Positions 11,887 through 21,766 of a stretch of 64,000 nt of DNA are shown piece by piece. Source of the stretch: Pseudocercospora fijiensis CIRAD86 (lineage: Eukaryota; Ascomycota; Dothideomycetes; Mycosphaerellales; Mycosphaerellaceae); assembly GCF_000340215.1 (NCBI RefSeq), contig NW_006921532.1:2521337-2585336 (forward strand), written 5' to 3'. Each line of letters begins with the position of its first letter. The first letter of the stretch is position 1. The notes below the pieces were generated by a model. That model did not search any database, had not been told where the DNA came from, and saw only the letters and a program-made list of their open reading frames with translations. Made by a program: the position numbers and the translations under genes.

Positions 11887-11959
11887 GAGTTAATAACTTA
11901 ATTGGTAAAGTACTTTCTTGTCGAGAAAGGAGATATCGGATCGTGGCCGGTTTAACTCG
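11887..11959 (+). tRNA. trnD: Mitochondrial tRNA-Asp (GUC)
   Basis: The acceptor stem GAGTTAA/TTAACTC is perfect over 7 bp. The D stem is ACTT/AAGT and the anticodon stem is CTTTC/GAAAG around loop TTGTCGA (anticodon GUC). The T stem is ATCGG/CCGGT with an unusual T loop, ATCGTGG, that lacks the usual TTC start. First tRNA of the block. Confidence 0.88.
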
Positions 11960-12003
11960 TTTATATGGTTTGAATATGATAATTATTATAGTATGTGTTT
12001 AAA

Positions 12004-12084
12004 GGAAAAGTCGCCATAGGTAAGGCAAGATATTTGCTAAATATTGTGTTTATGCACCTGGATGTTCAAATCATCTCTTTTCCG
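12004..12084 (+). tRNA. trnS1: Mitochondrial tRNA-Ser (GCU)
   Basis: The acceptor stem GGAAAAG/CTTTTCC is perfect over 7 bp. The anticodon loop TTGCTAA (GCU) sits on a 5-bp stem, with the long variable arm typical of type II Ser tRNAs. The T loop is TTCAAAT. Confidence 0.92.
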
Positions 12085-12147
12085 AATTTTCAGTATTATT
12101 ATACAAACAAATAATAAGTAGTATTATAAACATGTTTGTAATCGATA

Positions 12148-12219
12148 AAGAGTATAGTTTAATTGGCAAAATAGGAAGCTTCAAACTTCAAATTCTCAGT
12201 TCAAATCTGAGTGCTCTTG
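12148..12219 (+). tRNA. trnW: Mitochondrial tRNA-Trp (UCA)
   Basis: The acceptor stem AAGAGTA/TGCTCTT contains one G-U pair. The anticodon loop CTTCAAA gives UCA, which reads both TGA and TGG. This matches the in-frame TGA codons of the protein ORFs in the same block. The T stem is CTCAG/CTGAG with loop TTCAAAT. Confidence 0.92.
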
Positions 12220-12255
12220 TTATCTTTTTTATTATTTTAAACTTAAAGTAATATA

Positions 12256-12327
12256 GATTCCTTAACTTAATAGGTAAAGTGTACTTTTGATAAGAGTGTG
12301 TTCGATGTTCAAGTCATCGAGGAATCA
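12256..12327 (+). tRNA. trnI: Mitochondrial tRNA-Ile (GAU)
   Basis: The acceptor stem GATTCCT/AGGAATC is perfect over 7 bp. The D stem is ACTT/AAGT and the anticodon loop TTGATAA gives GAU. Length 72 nt, same strand as its neighbours. Confidence 0.92.
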
Positions 12328-12375
12328 ATAATTATTATATATATATATTTACATGTATTTATATATATACTTATA

Positions 12376-12463
12376 AGAGAATTGGCTGAGTGGTTTATAG
12401 CGGTAAGCTTGAAACTTACTTTAGTAAAATATACTAACATCCGTTCGAATCGGATATTCTCTG
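12376..12463 (+). tRNA. trnS2: Mitochondrial tRNA-Ser (UGA)
   Basis: The acceptor stem AGAGAAT/ATTCTCT is perfect over 7 bp. The anticodon stem GTAAG/CTTAC encloses loop CTTGAAA (UGA). There is a long variable arm and a T loop of TTCGAAT. Its discriminator base directly abuts the ATG of the GIY-YIG ORF. Confidence 0.93.
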
Positions 12464-13105
12464 ATGAAAGCATTAATTTTTTACAAAAATACTGCTGCGC
12501 AGAAGAAAGAAATTTATAAGAATAACAATAATAAAATAGGTATATATATGTGGACGCACAATAGCACAGGAAGCAAGTATGTAGGTTCTTCTATAAATCT
12601 GTCCCAGAGATTTGTTAAATATTTTTCTATACCTAGTTTGAAAAGTGAAATAATAAGAAATAAGAGTAGAATATACCGTGCTATACTTAAATATGGGATG
12701 GATGATTTTACATTAGAGATTATGGAGTATTGCGATTCAAATGTTCTTACAGAAAGAGAACAATTCTATCTAGATTCTATAAAACCTATAAAACCTATAT
12801 ATAACATATTAAGTATTGCAGGTTCTCGTGGTGGATTTAAACACAGTGAAGAAACAAAAGAGTTACAACGTGTATTTAAGTTAGGTTATAAGGTATCAAA
12901 TACAACTAAATTAAAAATGTCTATTGCTAATACTAAAGCAAAAAGTGTTACTGTAAAGAATATTCTAACAGAAGAAATATTTGAATTTATTAGTGTTAGA
13001 AAAGCCGCTCAGTTTTTTAAAAGTTCACATTCTCAAATAATAATATATATCAAAAACGGTAAACCATTTAGAAACGTTTATAAAATATATTATAAAAAAA
13101 AGTAA
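12464..13105 (+). CDS. GIY-YIG homing endonuclease-like ORF of mitochondrial origin
   Basis: 213 codons, no internal stop. Residues about 24-43 hold the GIY-YIG core: GIYMWTHNSTGSKYVGSS, with the second motif as KYVG. A catalytic-helix-like region with R and YRAILKYG follows, then the downstream acidic motif TEREQFYLDSI (the Glu ligand of the family). The C-terminal half has SEETKELQR and a repeat reminiscent of NUMOD DNA-binding segments (SVRKAAQFF). Such enzymes cut DNA at intron or intergenic sites and spread by repair. Here the ORF is free-standing between two tRNAs, with no obvious surrounding intron, and its ATG begins at the base after tRNA-Ser(UGA). Codon use is AT-rich like the rest of the block. 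It is probably not expressed from a nuclear location. Confidence 0.85.
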   Translation: MKALIFYKNTAAQKKEIYKNNNNKIGIYMWTHNSTGSKYVGSSINLSQRFVKYFSIPSLKSEIIRNKSRIYRAILKYGMDDFTLEIMEYCDSNVLTEREQFYLDSIKPIKPIYNILSIAGSRGGFKHSEETKELQRVFKLGYKVSNTTKLKMSIANTKAKSVTVKNILTEEIFEFISVRKAAQFFKSSHSQIIIYIKNGKPFRNVYKIYYKKK

Positions 13106-13327
13106 TAATAAGTTATAATGAAGTTTATATTTTTCTTCTAGATATATTTATTAAGACTATTATAATATTAAACATAAGTTAATGTATTTACCTATTATTT
13201 TTAATATTAATAAACGGTATATATTTGAATGGCTTATTACTATACTAATGGTTATTATTAATAATATATAAAAAGTATATTTTTATACAGACATATATAC
13301 TGCAAAAAATTTTTTTTATCATGTAAA

Positions 13328-13397
13328 TACCTATTTGCTTAATGGTAGAGCATAATACTCCTAATATTAAAGTCTGAGTCAAATCTCAGATAGGTAT
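13328..13397 (+). tRNA. Mitochondrial tRNA, Arg(CCU)-like, slightly degenerate
   Basis: The acceptor stem TACCTAT/ATAGGTA is perfect over 7 bp. The D stem is GCTT/GAGC and the anticodon stem TAATA/TATTA encloses loop CTCCTAA, which reads as anticodon CCU. The T arm CTGAG/CTCAG has a loop of only six bases, one short. Position just upstream of rnl is where tRNA-Pro is usual in this order, so the identity is unexpected. Confidence 0.7.
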
Positions 13398-13410
13398 CAA
13401 AAGATATTAA

Positions 13411-13530
13411 CTAATATATATACATGTATAAAAAGTATTGAATAATATTAATTATATATACATGTATAAAAAGTATTGAATAATATTAATTATATATACA
13501 TGTATTAAAAGTATTTAAAAATATTAACAT
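13411..13530 (+). repeat. Three tandem copies of a 38-bp AT-rich unit
   Basis: The core TATATACATGTATAAAAAGT recurs with a 38-bp period (CATG at 13,423, 13,461 and 13,499). The third copy has diverged. The array lies between the Arg-like tRNA and rnl, a spacer that is often repetitive in fungal mitochondria. Confidence 0.85.
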
Positions 13531-13654
13531 ATATAAATATATAAAAAATAATAGCATTATATTAATAGTTTATTGCTAAGTAAATAAATAATAAATTAAA
13601 CAAACTAATTATTAATATGTAATGTAAAATTTTATCGATTTTATTAAAAAAAAA

Positions 13655-14310
13655 CGATATAAGTATATAAAGAAACTATTATGGATGAATTGCTATATAT
13701 CATAAAGAAAATATTATATATAAACCCGTACGGGTTTATAAAAACATTGTTAATTTACTTTAGCAATTGTGAATCTAGGATAAATCCAACTATTTAACGA
13801 AGTGAATTGAAATATCTTATTAACTTCAGGAAAAAAAATCAAATGAGATTGTTATTCACTTAAAATGAAATATAAAAGTCTTTAAAGTAAAACGTAAACA
13901 ATATGTTTGAATATAGGGAAACCTTTCTCTCAGACTAAATAATGATATATGATAAGCAACAGAACATTAGTACCGTAAGGGAAATATCTGAAATAGTAGT
14001 TTTATAAGCAGCTCAAATTTAAATTAAAAAATTAACGAGAGCGTACCTTTTGCATAATGGGTCAGCAAGTTAATATTAGATGCGAGATTTTTAAGAAAAA
14101 TCTTATCCCAGATAAAGCAATTATTAAATAATGAATAAGTATCTAGTATTAGACCCGAAGCCTAGTGATCTTACCATGATCAGGGTTATAAAAGCTCGAA
14201 CAGGTTATCGTTGTAAAGATATCTGATGAATTGTGGTAAGTTAGTGAAAGACAAAACTGACTAGGATAGCTGGTTTTCCGCGAAACCTATATAAGTAGGT
14301 AGTTTAATTT
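13655..14310 (+). rRNA. rnl: Mitochondrial large-subunit rRNA, 5' part only (partial)
   Basis: Conserved large-rRNA segments are recognisable in order. The 5' region around CTATTATGGATGAATTGC is followed by GAAGTGAATTGAAATATC and the AAATCAAATGAGATT segment, then TAGTACCGTAAGGGAAA. After that come CCTTTTGCATAATGGGTC, AGACCCGAAGCCTAGTGATC, and ATAGCTGGTTTTCCGCGAAA near 14,265-14,285. Homology that I can recognise fades after AACCTATATAAGTAGG; domains II(3') to VI are absent. Start and end are approximate. The copy is therefore about one quarter of a normal rnl and cannot yield a functional rRNA here. Confidence 0.85.
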
Positions 14311-14412
14311 AAAAGTTATAATTTTTTTTTAGTAATGGTAGAAATATTATTTTTTAGTAATAAAATATTATTTTTAAGTAATAAAAATATTATTTTTTAT
14401 TGCCGAGTTTTA

Positions 14413-15918
14413 ATGAACAATAGACTTACGTTTAGTACTACTATTGTGAAATTAAGCTGGGTTTATATATATTATTTAATGCAAGTAATGGTTAGCGATA
14501 CGTCTGTAATTTTTTCTATTAATCAAGTATTGATAAGTGATTATTATTATTATAGTAACTATATAGATATCTTACCCTTTTTAACTAATAGCCTTAACTT
14601 ATTAGTTAATTTTAGCCTAGACTCATTTAATCTTTTAATATACGATAACAGTGTTTTAAAAGGTATGGATAAATTTTCTTTAGCTCATGAGTTTAATTAC
14701 AACAGTTTTTTACGTTCTCTTAATTTTAAAATACAATATGTATTGAGCCATAATAGTCATATAAATACTGTGGAAAGTTATTCTTTCAGTAAGAATTCTT
14801 CTATTTTTAATTTAAATATGACTAGTTTTTGAGTAAAGTACACCTATTTAATATACAGTTATATTAAATCTCATTTAGCATATTATATACTATTAATTTA
14901 TATGCTAATAATGCATTTTTGTGGTAGTTTGTCCTCTCTTACTGCACATTTTAATAGAGTTTTTATTTATATATTATTATTAATTATTCAGGCAAAACCA
15001 GCAATGGGTCTAAGTTTTAAATCAGCAAATATATTAATATCTGGTTTAGGTTGAGTTTTTTATGTTAATCTTATGGCGGTATATGATATTCTATATAAAA
15101 ATATTAAGTTTAAGCATCAATCTGTTAATATGGTTAGAAATGGAAAACTTAATTTTAAATTTTTACGAGAAAGGACACTTTTAGGTATTATTTTTCTTTT
15201 TGTAATAAATACCGGCGTTTTATTTAGCAATTCATTTTATAACGCAATTATCTCTTTATTGACCTTAAAATATAAGCTAATTTCTATAGTTCTTTCTCTA
15301 AAAATTGCTAGCATAGCAAGTATGGCTTGATTATACTTTAATAGATTAATCTTAGGTTATAATATAAAAAGTTGACTACTATCTTATATAAGATCAATTA
15401 TTGAGTCAATATCTTTCGTTTTTTTAAGTTTTGCTAATTATATTATTTGGTCATTACTGCCAGCGACTTTTCTTGTACATTTACTTACATTTACTATAGG
15501 ATTAATTTCATATTTTTTTTTCTCATACTTTCAGATAACGTTTGAAACTAATGTAGATAGTTCGTTTACATATGGACTAATTTATGATTTTGTGTTTACC
15601 TCACTATCACTATCATCTAGCGGACTCTTTTTTTTAATAGATTTTATAAACATGAATATTTGGTTAAAAGTTATATTCGTTAAATTATGTTTTATTATTA
15701 TAGTAATATTGCCATTAGAAGTTTATAGATTTAAGCCCACTGTAAATACATTAGGTGAAGTAAATAATAATAATTTAGTTACTTATTTAGCAAAAAAGTT
15801 TAATACAAGTCATCATATAGTTAATTATTTTATAGCAATGTTGCATCAGCTAATTGTATTTTTTAGTTTTGCAATTTCAACATTTATATTATTAGATTTA
15901 TTGAGTCTAACTATTTAA
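14413..15918 (+). CDS. Unrecognised mitochondrial membrane-protein ORF (translation table 4)
   Basis: With TGA read as Trp the frame is open for 501 codons from ATG 14,413 (an upstream in-frame ATG at 14,335 would give 527) to TAA at 15,918. Four in-frame TGA codons occur, at 14,830, 15,052, 15,328 and 15,373. The first third is polar with scattered hydrophobic stretches. From about residue 150 on there are roughly eight to nine hydrophobic segments, for example around VFYVNLMAVYDILY and GIIFLFVINTGVLF, and the protein ends hydrophobic. It does not match my recall of nad1-6, cob, cox1-3, atp6/8/9 or rps3, and no LAGLIDADG or GIY-YIG motif is visible. It lies between truncated rnl and nad4. 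Under the nuclear code it would be broken into pieces. Confidence 0.6.
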
Positions 15919-16022
15919 TAGTATAAATTATACTGATATAATACTACACTTATTGTACAAAATAAAAAAAAAAATTGTTTTTATTAGCTAAGGAACATAA
16001 GTCTTTTTTTTTACAAATAATC

Positions 16023-16727
16023 ATGTTACTTATTCTCTTATTATTAATACCTTTAGTAGGTATATTTATGATTAGTAGTGTTTCGTGCACTAATAAAACA
16101 AAAGTATACTCATTATCAGCTTTAAATCAAATTAAAATAATAGGTTTGTCTACCTCAATAGTAAATTTTTTCGTATCTCTAATTGTTTTTATGTTATTTA
16201 ATTTTAGTAGCAATCAATTTCAATTTGTGCAAGAATATCATAAAATAAGCAGCTTTGATTTTTATTTAGGAGTAGACGGTATAAGCATATACTTTGTACT
16301 TTTAACTACAATTATTATGCCTATATCTTTATTAAGTAACTGAAGCTCAATATCGGAGAATGTAAAATCTTATGTTGTAATTATATTACTATTGGAAACA
16401 TTGTTATTGGCAGTATTTTTAGTATTGGATATTTTATTATTTTATATTTTTTTTGAAAGTATTTTACCTCCTTTATTTATATTAATAGGATTATTTGGAT
16501 CTAGCAACAGAGTAAGGGCTAGTTTTTATTTATTTTTATATACTTTACTAGGATCTTTATTTCTACTATTATCGATATTAAGTATGGCATCTATAATGGG
16601 AACTACTGATTTTGACGCATTATTATAAAACGTATCTCTATTATATATATTAGGATGCTATTTTACGGTATTTTTATAGCTTTTGCTGTAAAAACTCCTA
16701 CAATTTTTTTAAACACTTGATTATTAT
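16023..16727 (+). pseudogene. nad4: NADH dehydrogenase subunit 4, 5' part, truncated and frameshifted
   Basis: With table 4 the frame from ATG 16,023 reads the nad4 N-terminus: membrane spans, then SSFDFYLGVDGISIYFVLL, a TGA-coded Trp at 16,341, FYIFFESILPPLFILIGLFG and MASIMGTTDFDAL. A frame change follows near 16,628. In the new frame the conserved FYGIFIAFAVKTPTIFLNTW (again with a TGA Trp) continues. Homology stops two codons later, at about 16,727, where KAHVE would be expected and repeat DNA begins. So about half of a roughly 480-residue complex I subunit is present. The single frameshift, in an A/T run, could be decay or a sequence error. Confidence 0.88.
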
Positions 16728-16729
16728 CG

Positions 16730-18290
16730 TTAGGAATAACGGGCCCTACTACGAGACGCCTAATATAATCCTTAGTTTCGTACGCACTCTATAATAGTTA
16801 GAGCAAGCGAGAGGAGGAGGCTTATACGAGATAAGCTTACCGGCGGGTAGCTTAGCCTCGTTAAGTAGTTCTAACCTCCCGCCTAGCTATTCTCGTCGTA
16901 GTAACCTTATTTACTACGGCGATGCGCTATATATCCCTAAGGACTACGTATTGCGTACGTAGCTAATACGTATACACTACGACGACCCTTTAGCTAGACA
17001 CTTTAGTATAGCTAAAACTATAGACCTAATACGCCGAAAGTACTTCTAGCCGAAGATAGCCGAGGACATTACGGCCTATATCCGCACCTATAGAATTTGT
17101 TAACGGTCGAAGGCGAAGCGCTATCGCCTATATAGCGAGCTCGCTGCTCTACCTATACCGACCCGACCTTAGTAAGAATTGACGATAGACTTTATTACCG
17201 ATCTCCCGCCGAGCAAGCTCGGTACCTACGTATATACTACGATCCTCGTAATAGTCGACCGCTATACGAAGATAAGCCTCTTTATCCTAACGACGAAGAA
17301 GTGTATAGCAGTAGAACTCGCGGATATCCTTTAAAGGGAGGTAATTAGGCGTTTTAGAGTGCTATTAGGCATTATTAGCGATCGTAGATCGCTTTTTACT
17401 AGCTAGTTTTAGAGCGACTTCTGCTTCGAAGCGTATATAAAGCGTAGGCTTAGTATAGCCTTCTATCCTTAGACTAATAGGCAAACCGAACGCGCGAACT
17501 AGACCCTCGAGCAATACCTACGATACTATTGCTCTAAGAACTAGGATAATTAGGCTAAGATATTGCCTTAGGCGGAGTTTGCCTATAACAATAGCGTTTA
17601 TCCTGCGTTACGTATAAGTCCCTTTAAGATGCTCTACGGCTTTAACCCTAATTTAATGCCGAGCGCAAATAAGCTACTAGCTCGGGACGAGCTAACTAAG
17701 GGAAGGGCACTAGTAGCTATCGACGCTACGGAGCGACTACGACAAGTATATAAAACGCTTGCGGAACGCTAGTAGAAAGCAGCAGAATACTAGGCAAAGC
17801 AATACAATACATACTACACTGCTAAGACATATAGTATAGGTAACCTAGTCTTACTGTCGACAAAGAATATTAGCTTAGATATCCTAAAGAAGAAACTTAG
17901 CCCGAAGTATATAGGGCCTTTCCGTATTATTAACGCAGTTAGAGCGCAGGCGTACCGCCTAGCACTACCGTTAAGCACGAAGATCTACAATGTTTTCTAT
18001 ATTTCCCTCCTCGAGCCTTAGTATAGGCGCGATAGCGAGGAGCATAAGGTAAGCATGCCCGTCGCTAAAGGCAATAAGTAGTAGGTAGAAACAATCGTAG
18101 CAAAGAAGATAAAGAAGCGGAAGGCGTACTACCTTATTAAGTAGCGAGGATAGCCTAAAGAATACAACACTTAGGAGCTAGCTGTTTATATTAAAGATTC
18201 TATAGCGTTAGACGAGTTCGAAGCTTAAGCGAAGCGTAAGCGTAGGCAGTAATTAAAACAAAAGAAAATGAAACTTAAGAAAAAATAGTA
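16730..18290 (+). mobile_element. Ty3/gypsy chromodomain retrotransposon, 3' part of pol, RIP-decayed
   Basis: One plus-strand frame, interrupted mainly by TAG where Trp is expected, gives a recognisable order. A His-Cys zinc-binding domain (HYDDPLARHF, then a decayed Cys pair) precedes an integrase core with its three acidic residues: ELTIDFITDLP, GIISDRR and NRQTERANQTLEQ. Next comes a C-terminal domain with KLSPKYIGPFRI and a chromodomain-like end (YYLIK.RG.PKEYNT.ELA). Capsid, protease, RT and RNase H are missing, because the element is cut at the mitochondrial block. Sequence is TpA-rich and CpA/TpG-poor, the RIP pattern. It cannot encode a working protein. Confidence 0.85.
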
Positions 18291-21200
18291 GACACGTGCT
18301 CGTTTCGCTACTAAAAAAGGCCTATTAGCCTAGTATATATAAAGAAGGCGCTGCGTAGGCGCGGCGACAGCGGACCGCCTACCCTACTTATCTTTAGAAT
18401 CCTTAGCCTCCTCCTCCTCTTCGATGCCTATAGCGGCATCGATAGCGGCGACGGCCTTAGCGCCGACGCGCTAAGCGAGGTTCTAGTACGGTTAGTATAC
18501 GAAGCGCAAGTAAAACGAGGCTGCGGGAAAAAACTATACCTAACGACCGATCTCTACTAAACTAGCTAGGTTAGTATCGATATACTCGAGCGTACTAAGC
18601 AAGTTAACGTCCGTAAGGGACCCGCTAGCGGCCCCCTTGCGGGCTAGGGCTTTACTGCCGGGGGTTACCTTATTCTTGTTAGTATAAAAGACGTATAGCG
18701 TAGATAGGATAACTAACGTCGAGGTTAGTATACGAAGCGTAAGCGGAGCGTATAAGGAATATACGTACGACTATAGAGTCTAGCTCGGCCTAGAGTGCCT
18801 CTAAGGCCTCGTTAGACTCCTCGATAGAGTCGTAGCCGTCTAGGTCGTATAGGTCGCGTATAGAGCGTGCGGCGCGAATACGCGCTAGCAGCGACACTAG
18901 TAAGCGGGCCGTAAGCGGAGTATAGGTATAATAGCTGCCGCAGCAGCGATCGTAGTTACGCTTAGTAGCAGAGTCTATATTGCTACCTATATAAACCTTA
19001 GTTAGGTCTACTAAAGCGAGTTAGTTACGAAGCGTAAGCGCGTAGCAAGTAGCGAGAATACGTACTGTTAGCCGTTATATACTTAAAGCAACGGATATAG
19101 CCCTCTAGGACTTTTAGGGGGCGCTAGGCAGGCGTAGTAGGTATCGAGGGCGGAGCGCCTACGGCGCGCTTACCCGAGGCACGCGAAGGAGTAGATATAC
19201 TAGTAATATTTTTTTAGATAGATGTTTAAAAAAGAAAAATCTTTGAATAATGCTAGGGGGGCGTAAGATACGAGTAGGCGGGGGGCAGGCGGGGGGTATT
19301 CGGAGCGCTTAGAAAAAGAAGAAGTTTTTAAGCGGGCTTCGAATGCTTTAAATACTTGCCTCGCTTTCGGATAGCTTACGTTCTCGCGTAGCTACCGCGT
19401 TCTTAGAAATTTAGGCAACTTCTAGTTAGTACTAGAAGTAGCCGCGCTTTAAATCTATAAACAAACAAGCAACTACGAGGCAGATTATAACGTGCCTAGC
19501 AACTATAGCCTAGCGATAGGTACGTATAAGACGCGCAAGTATAGCGCAGAGTATAAGAAATAGTATAATTTACTATATTGCCCTATAGCTAGGATAGCTA
19601 TACCGGAGGAAGGAGATAATTATAAGAACCTAAGCAAGTAAAGTCTCCTATCCTACCTTAGCAAGCCTATATAACAATTATGTAATGTTATTACGTATAG
19701 TACGATGCAGCCGCGCTAGCGATAAGCTTGCTTAGCGTATACGCGTAATGCTCGATTACTCGTACGGATATACTCGGTAGCCGGTACGGCAGATATGCTA
19801 TCCGTGCTAGGCCTAGTTAATAGTAGTCGCTCTGCCCTGTTCTAAGAAAGGCACGGTTTAGTTCTACTTTCTACTACGGCGATTAGTAGAGGGTGTTCTA
19901 TACGTTGCTACATACCCATTTCCTTATAAGGGGTGTCTTTTAGTGCAGTATATATATCTTGCTTCTCCCTTATATGCTTTACATTCTTTGACCTAGTAAT
20001 CCCCTATATAATAGGAGCAGGTATTAGTTGTTTTTGTATACTTAGCTGCTAAGTGTCTATAGTGCTAATATTTGAAGTACTGTATTATCCTATAGTTGCT
20101 TCTATATATCTCTGTTTCTAATCTTTTAAAGTCCTAGAACAACCCCTAGTCTAGCACTATATTAGCTTGCTCTACACTCCCTATCTAGATAATTAGGGAA
20201 GACTGCTTCTTAGTCTCTTCGATTTTCCTTTTGATCTATACTACTTTTGTAATCTTTAGGCCTAGGCATATAGCTTAGTTTTGTCTCTATAGGCTCTTAA
20301 TATCCTATTCTTCCTTAAAGCTTCTTGTTATACTATAGGCTATAATTATGAATTGCTATTAGGAGACCTTTACTGTTTTCCCTATCTTAGTTGTCTATTC
20401 TTTTTATGTTTCTAACTTCTTTTTGTCCTGCTCTTATACTATAAACAGCTTAATTACCCCTTTACCTTCGTTCCTAGCCCTAATTACCTCTTTAACTATA
20501 ATTCTTTCTACAATCTCTTTCCCTATAAGTCCTTAGATTTCCTTTTACTCCTATAGGTCCGTAATATAGACTCTAACTACTGTCCTCGGGGGTTTTAGCG
20601 CTTCCTAACTAGCTACTGCTACCTAGGTACGGTAGTTTAGGCTTGTCTCCTATTGTTTCTTCGTAATCTTTGCTACGACTGTATTAGCTACCTTTGTAAT
20701 TACGTAGCTTGCCTAGTTGTAGATTGCTTTTAGTCCTCTAAGGAGTTCTAAGATTATTATCCTATATGCCCTCTTAGGGGTTCTTCTATCTTCCGCCTTT
20801 AGTACCTCCTCTGCCCTAGTATATAGTGCTTTCTATTCGTCCTCCCTTCCTTCTTAACTGTCTTCCCTTCGTCTCTAATTGTTCGCTACCATTCCCTTTT
20901 CCCGATAAGATAAATAGGAGGCAAAGGACTAGTTATCCCGCGACGTATATAGTAACTAACTAAAATATATAGACTTTTAGACTTATAGCTTGTTTCTTCG
21001 TACTAAAATCTAGTATATTTAGTACTACTAATAATATATAGTTTAATTCGAGTAGAGACTTTCGAAAGCTACTAGTAATAGATCTCGATTAGTTTAAATA
21101 TAATAAACTAAATTTCTAGTATTTTAGAAGAAAGCTAGTACTAGTAATAAAGTATTTTAGTACTAGTACTCTTAGCTAGTAGTATTTCGGTTTTAGTCGA

Positions 21201-21600
21201 TTTAATAATAATAATATATACCTATAAACCCTTCTTACTAGTAATCTAGAATATATAAACGGTAGTAGGATTGCTATTTACTATACTATCTAGCTACTAC
21301 TATTCGATTGTGTTTTTGTTTCTTTAGCCGATTAAGAGAGACTCCTTTTTCGATAGTCGATACCTAGCTATACTATACTACTACTATATAGTATCGTAGC
21401 GATAGGGATATTTATATTAGGGAAATAGTATACTAATAAAAGGGTTGTTTTAATTATATAAGGAAGAAATAATGTTTTCTTCTTATAGTAGAATAGTATA
21501 CCGATATGTAAATGTTAGTTCTAGGGAGTGTAGGTAGTAGTAATTAAATTTTCTTTCTATCTATATAATAAAAGAGTTAAAAAGCAAATTATACTATTCT
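18291..21600. repeat. RIP-mutated repeat DNA, family not identified
   Basis: About 3.3 kb with dense stops in all frames and the same TpA-rich, CpG-retaining composition as the gypsy fragment. The motif TACGAAGCGTAAGCG and close variants recur near 18,495, 18,728 and 19,024. From about 19.9 kb the DNA becomes more AT-rich and pyrimidine-biased, with no recognisable domain. It probably contains LTR or untranslated parts of the neighbouring element plus other relics, but I could not delimit them. Confidence 0.65.
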
Positions 21601-21766
21601 TCTCTATATAAATCCAAATTTATTCCGAGACCGTCGTCCTATGGTGTTTGTTTCCTTCTTTCCCCCCTATGTGAAAACACAACAATCCCAAGAAAAGTGT
21701 TGTGTGTAAGAATTGCCCTCCGAGTTCCGAGATAGATCAGCACTTGATCTTCTTCTGCTTTTTCTT

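Larger units (their letters stand above)
11750..16727 (+). other. Mitochondrial DNA block in nuclear context (NUMT or assembly join)
   Basis: Base composition falls abruptly to strongly AT-rich. The content is organellar: five mitochondrial tRNAs in the order Asp-Ser(GCU)-Trp(UCA)-Ile-Ser(UGA), a GIY-YIG ORF, another tRNA, the 5' part of the large rRNA, a long ORF using TGA as Trp, and the start of nad4. The tRNA order matches the block commonly found upstream of rnl in Pezizomycotina mitochondrial genomes (G-D-S-W-I-S-P). The left edge (about 11,745-11,765) cuts the upstream part of a nuclear transporter gene. The right edge (about 16,727) falls inside nad4 just before decayed retroelement sequence. 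The block is not RIP-mutated. It is either a recent nuclear insertion or a chimeric join in the assembly; the sequence alone cannot separate these. Both edges are approximate. Confidence 0.85.
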
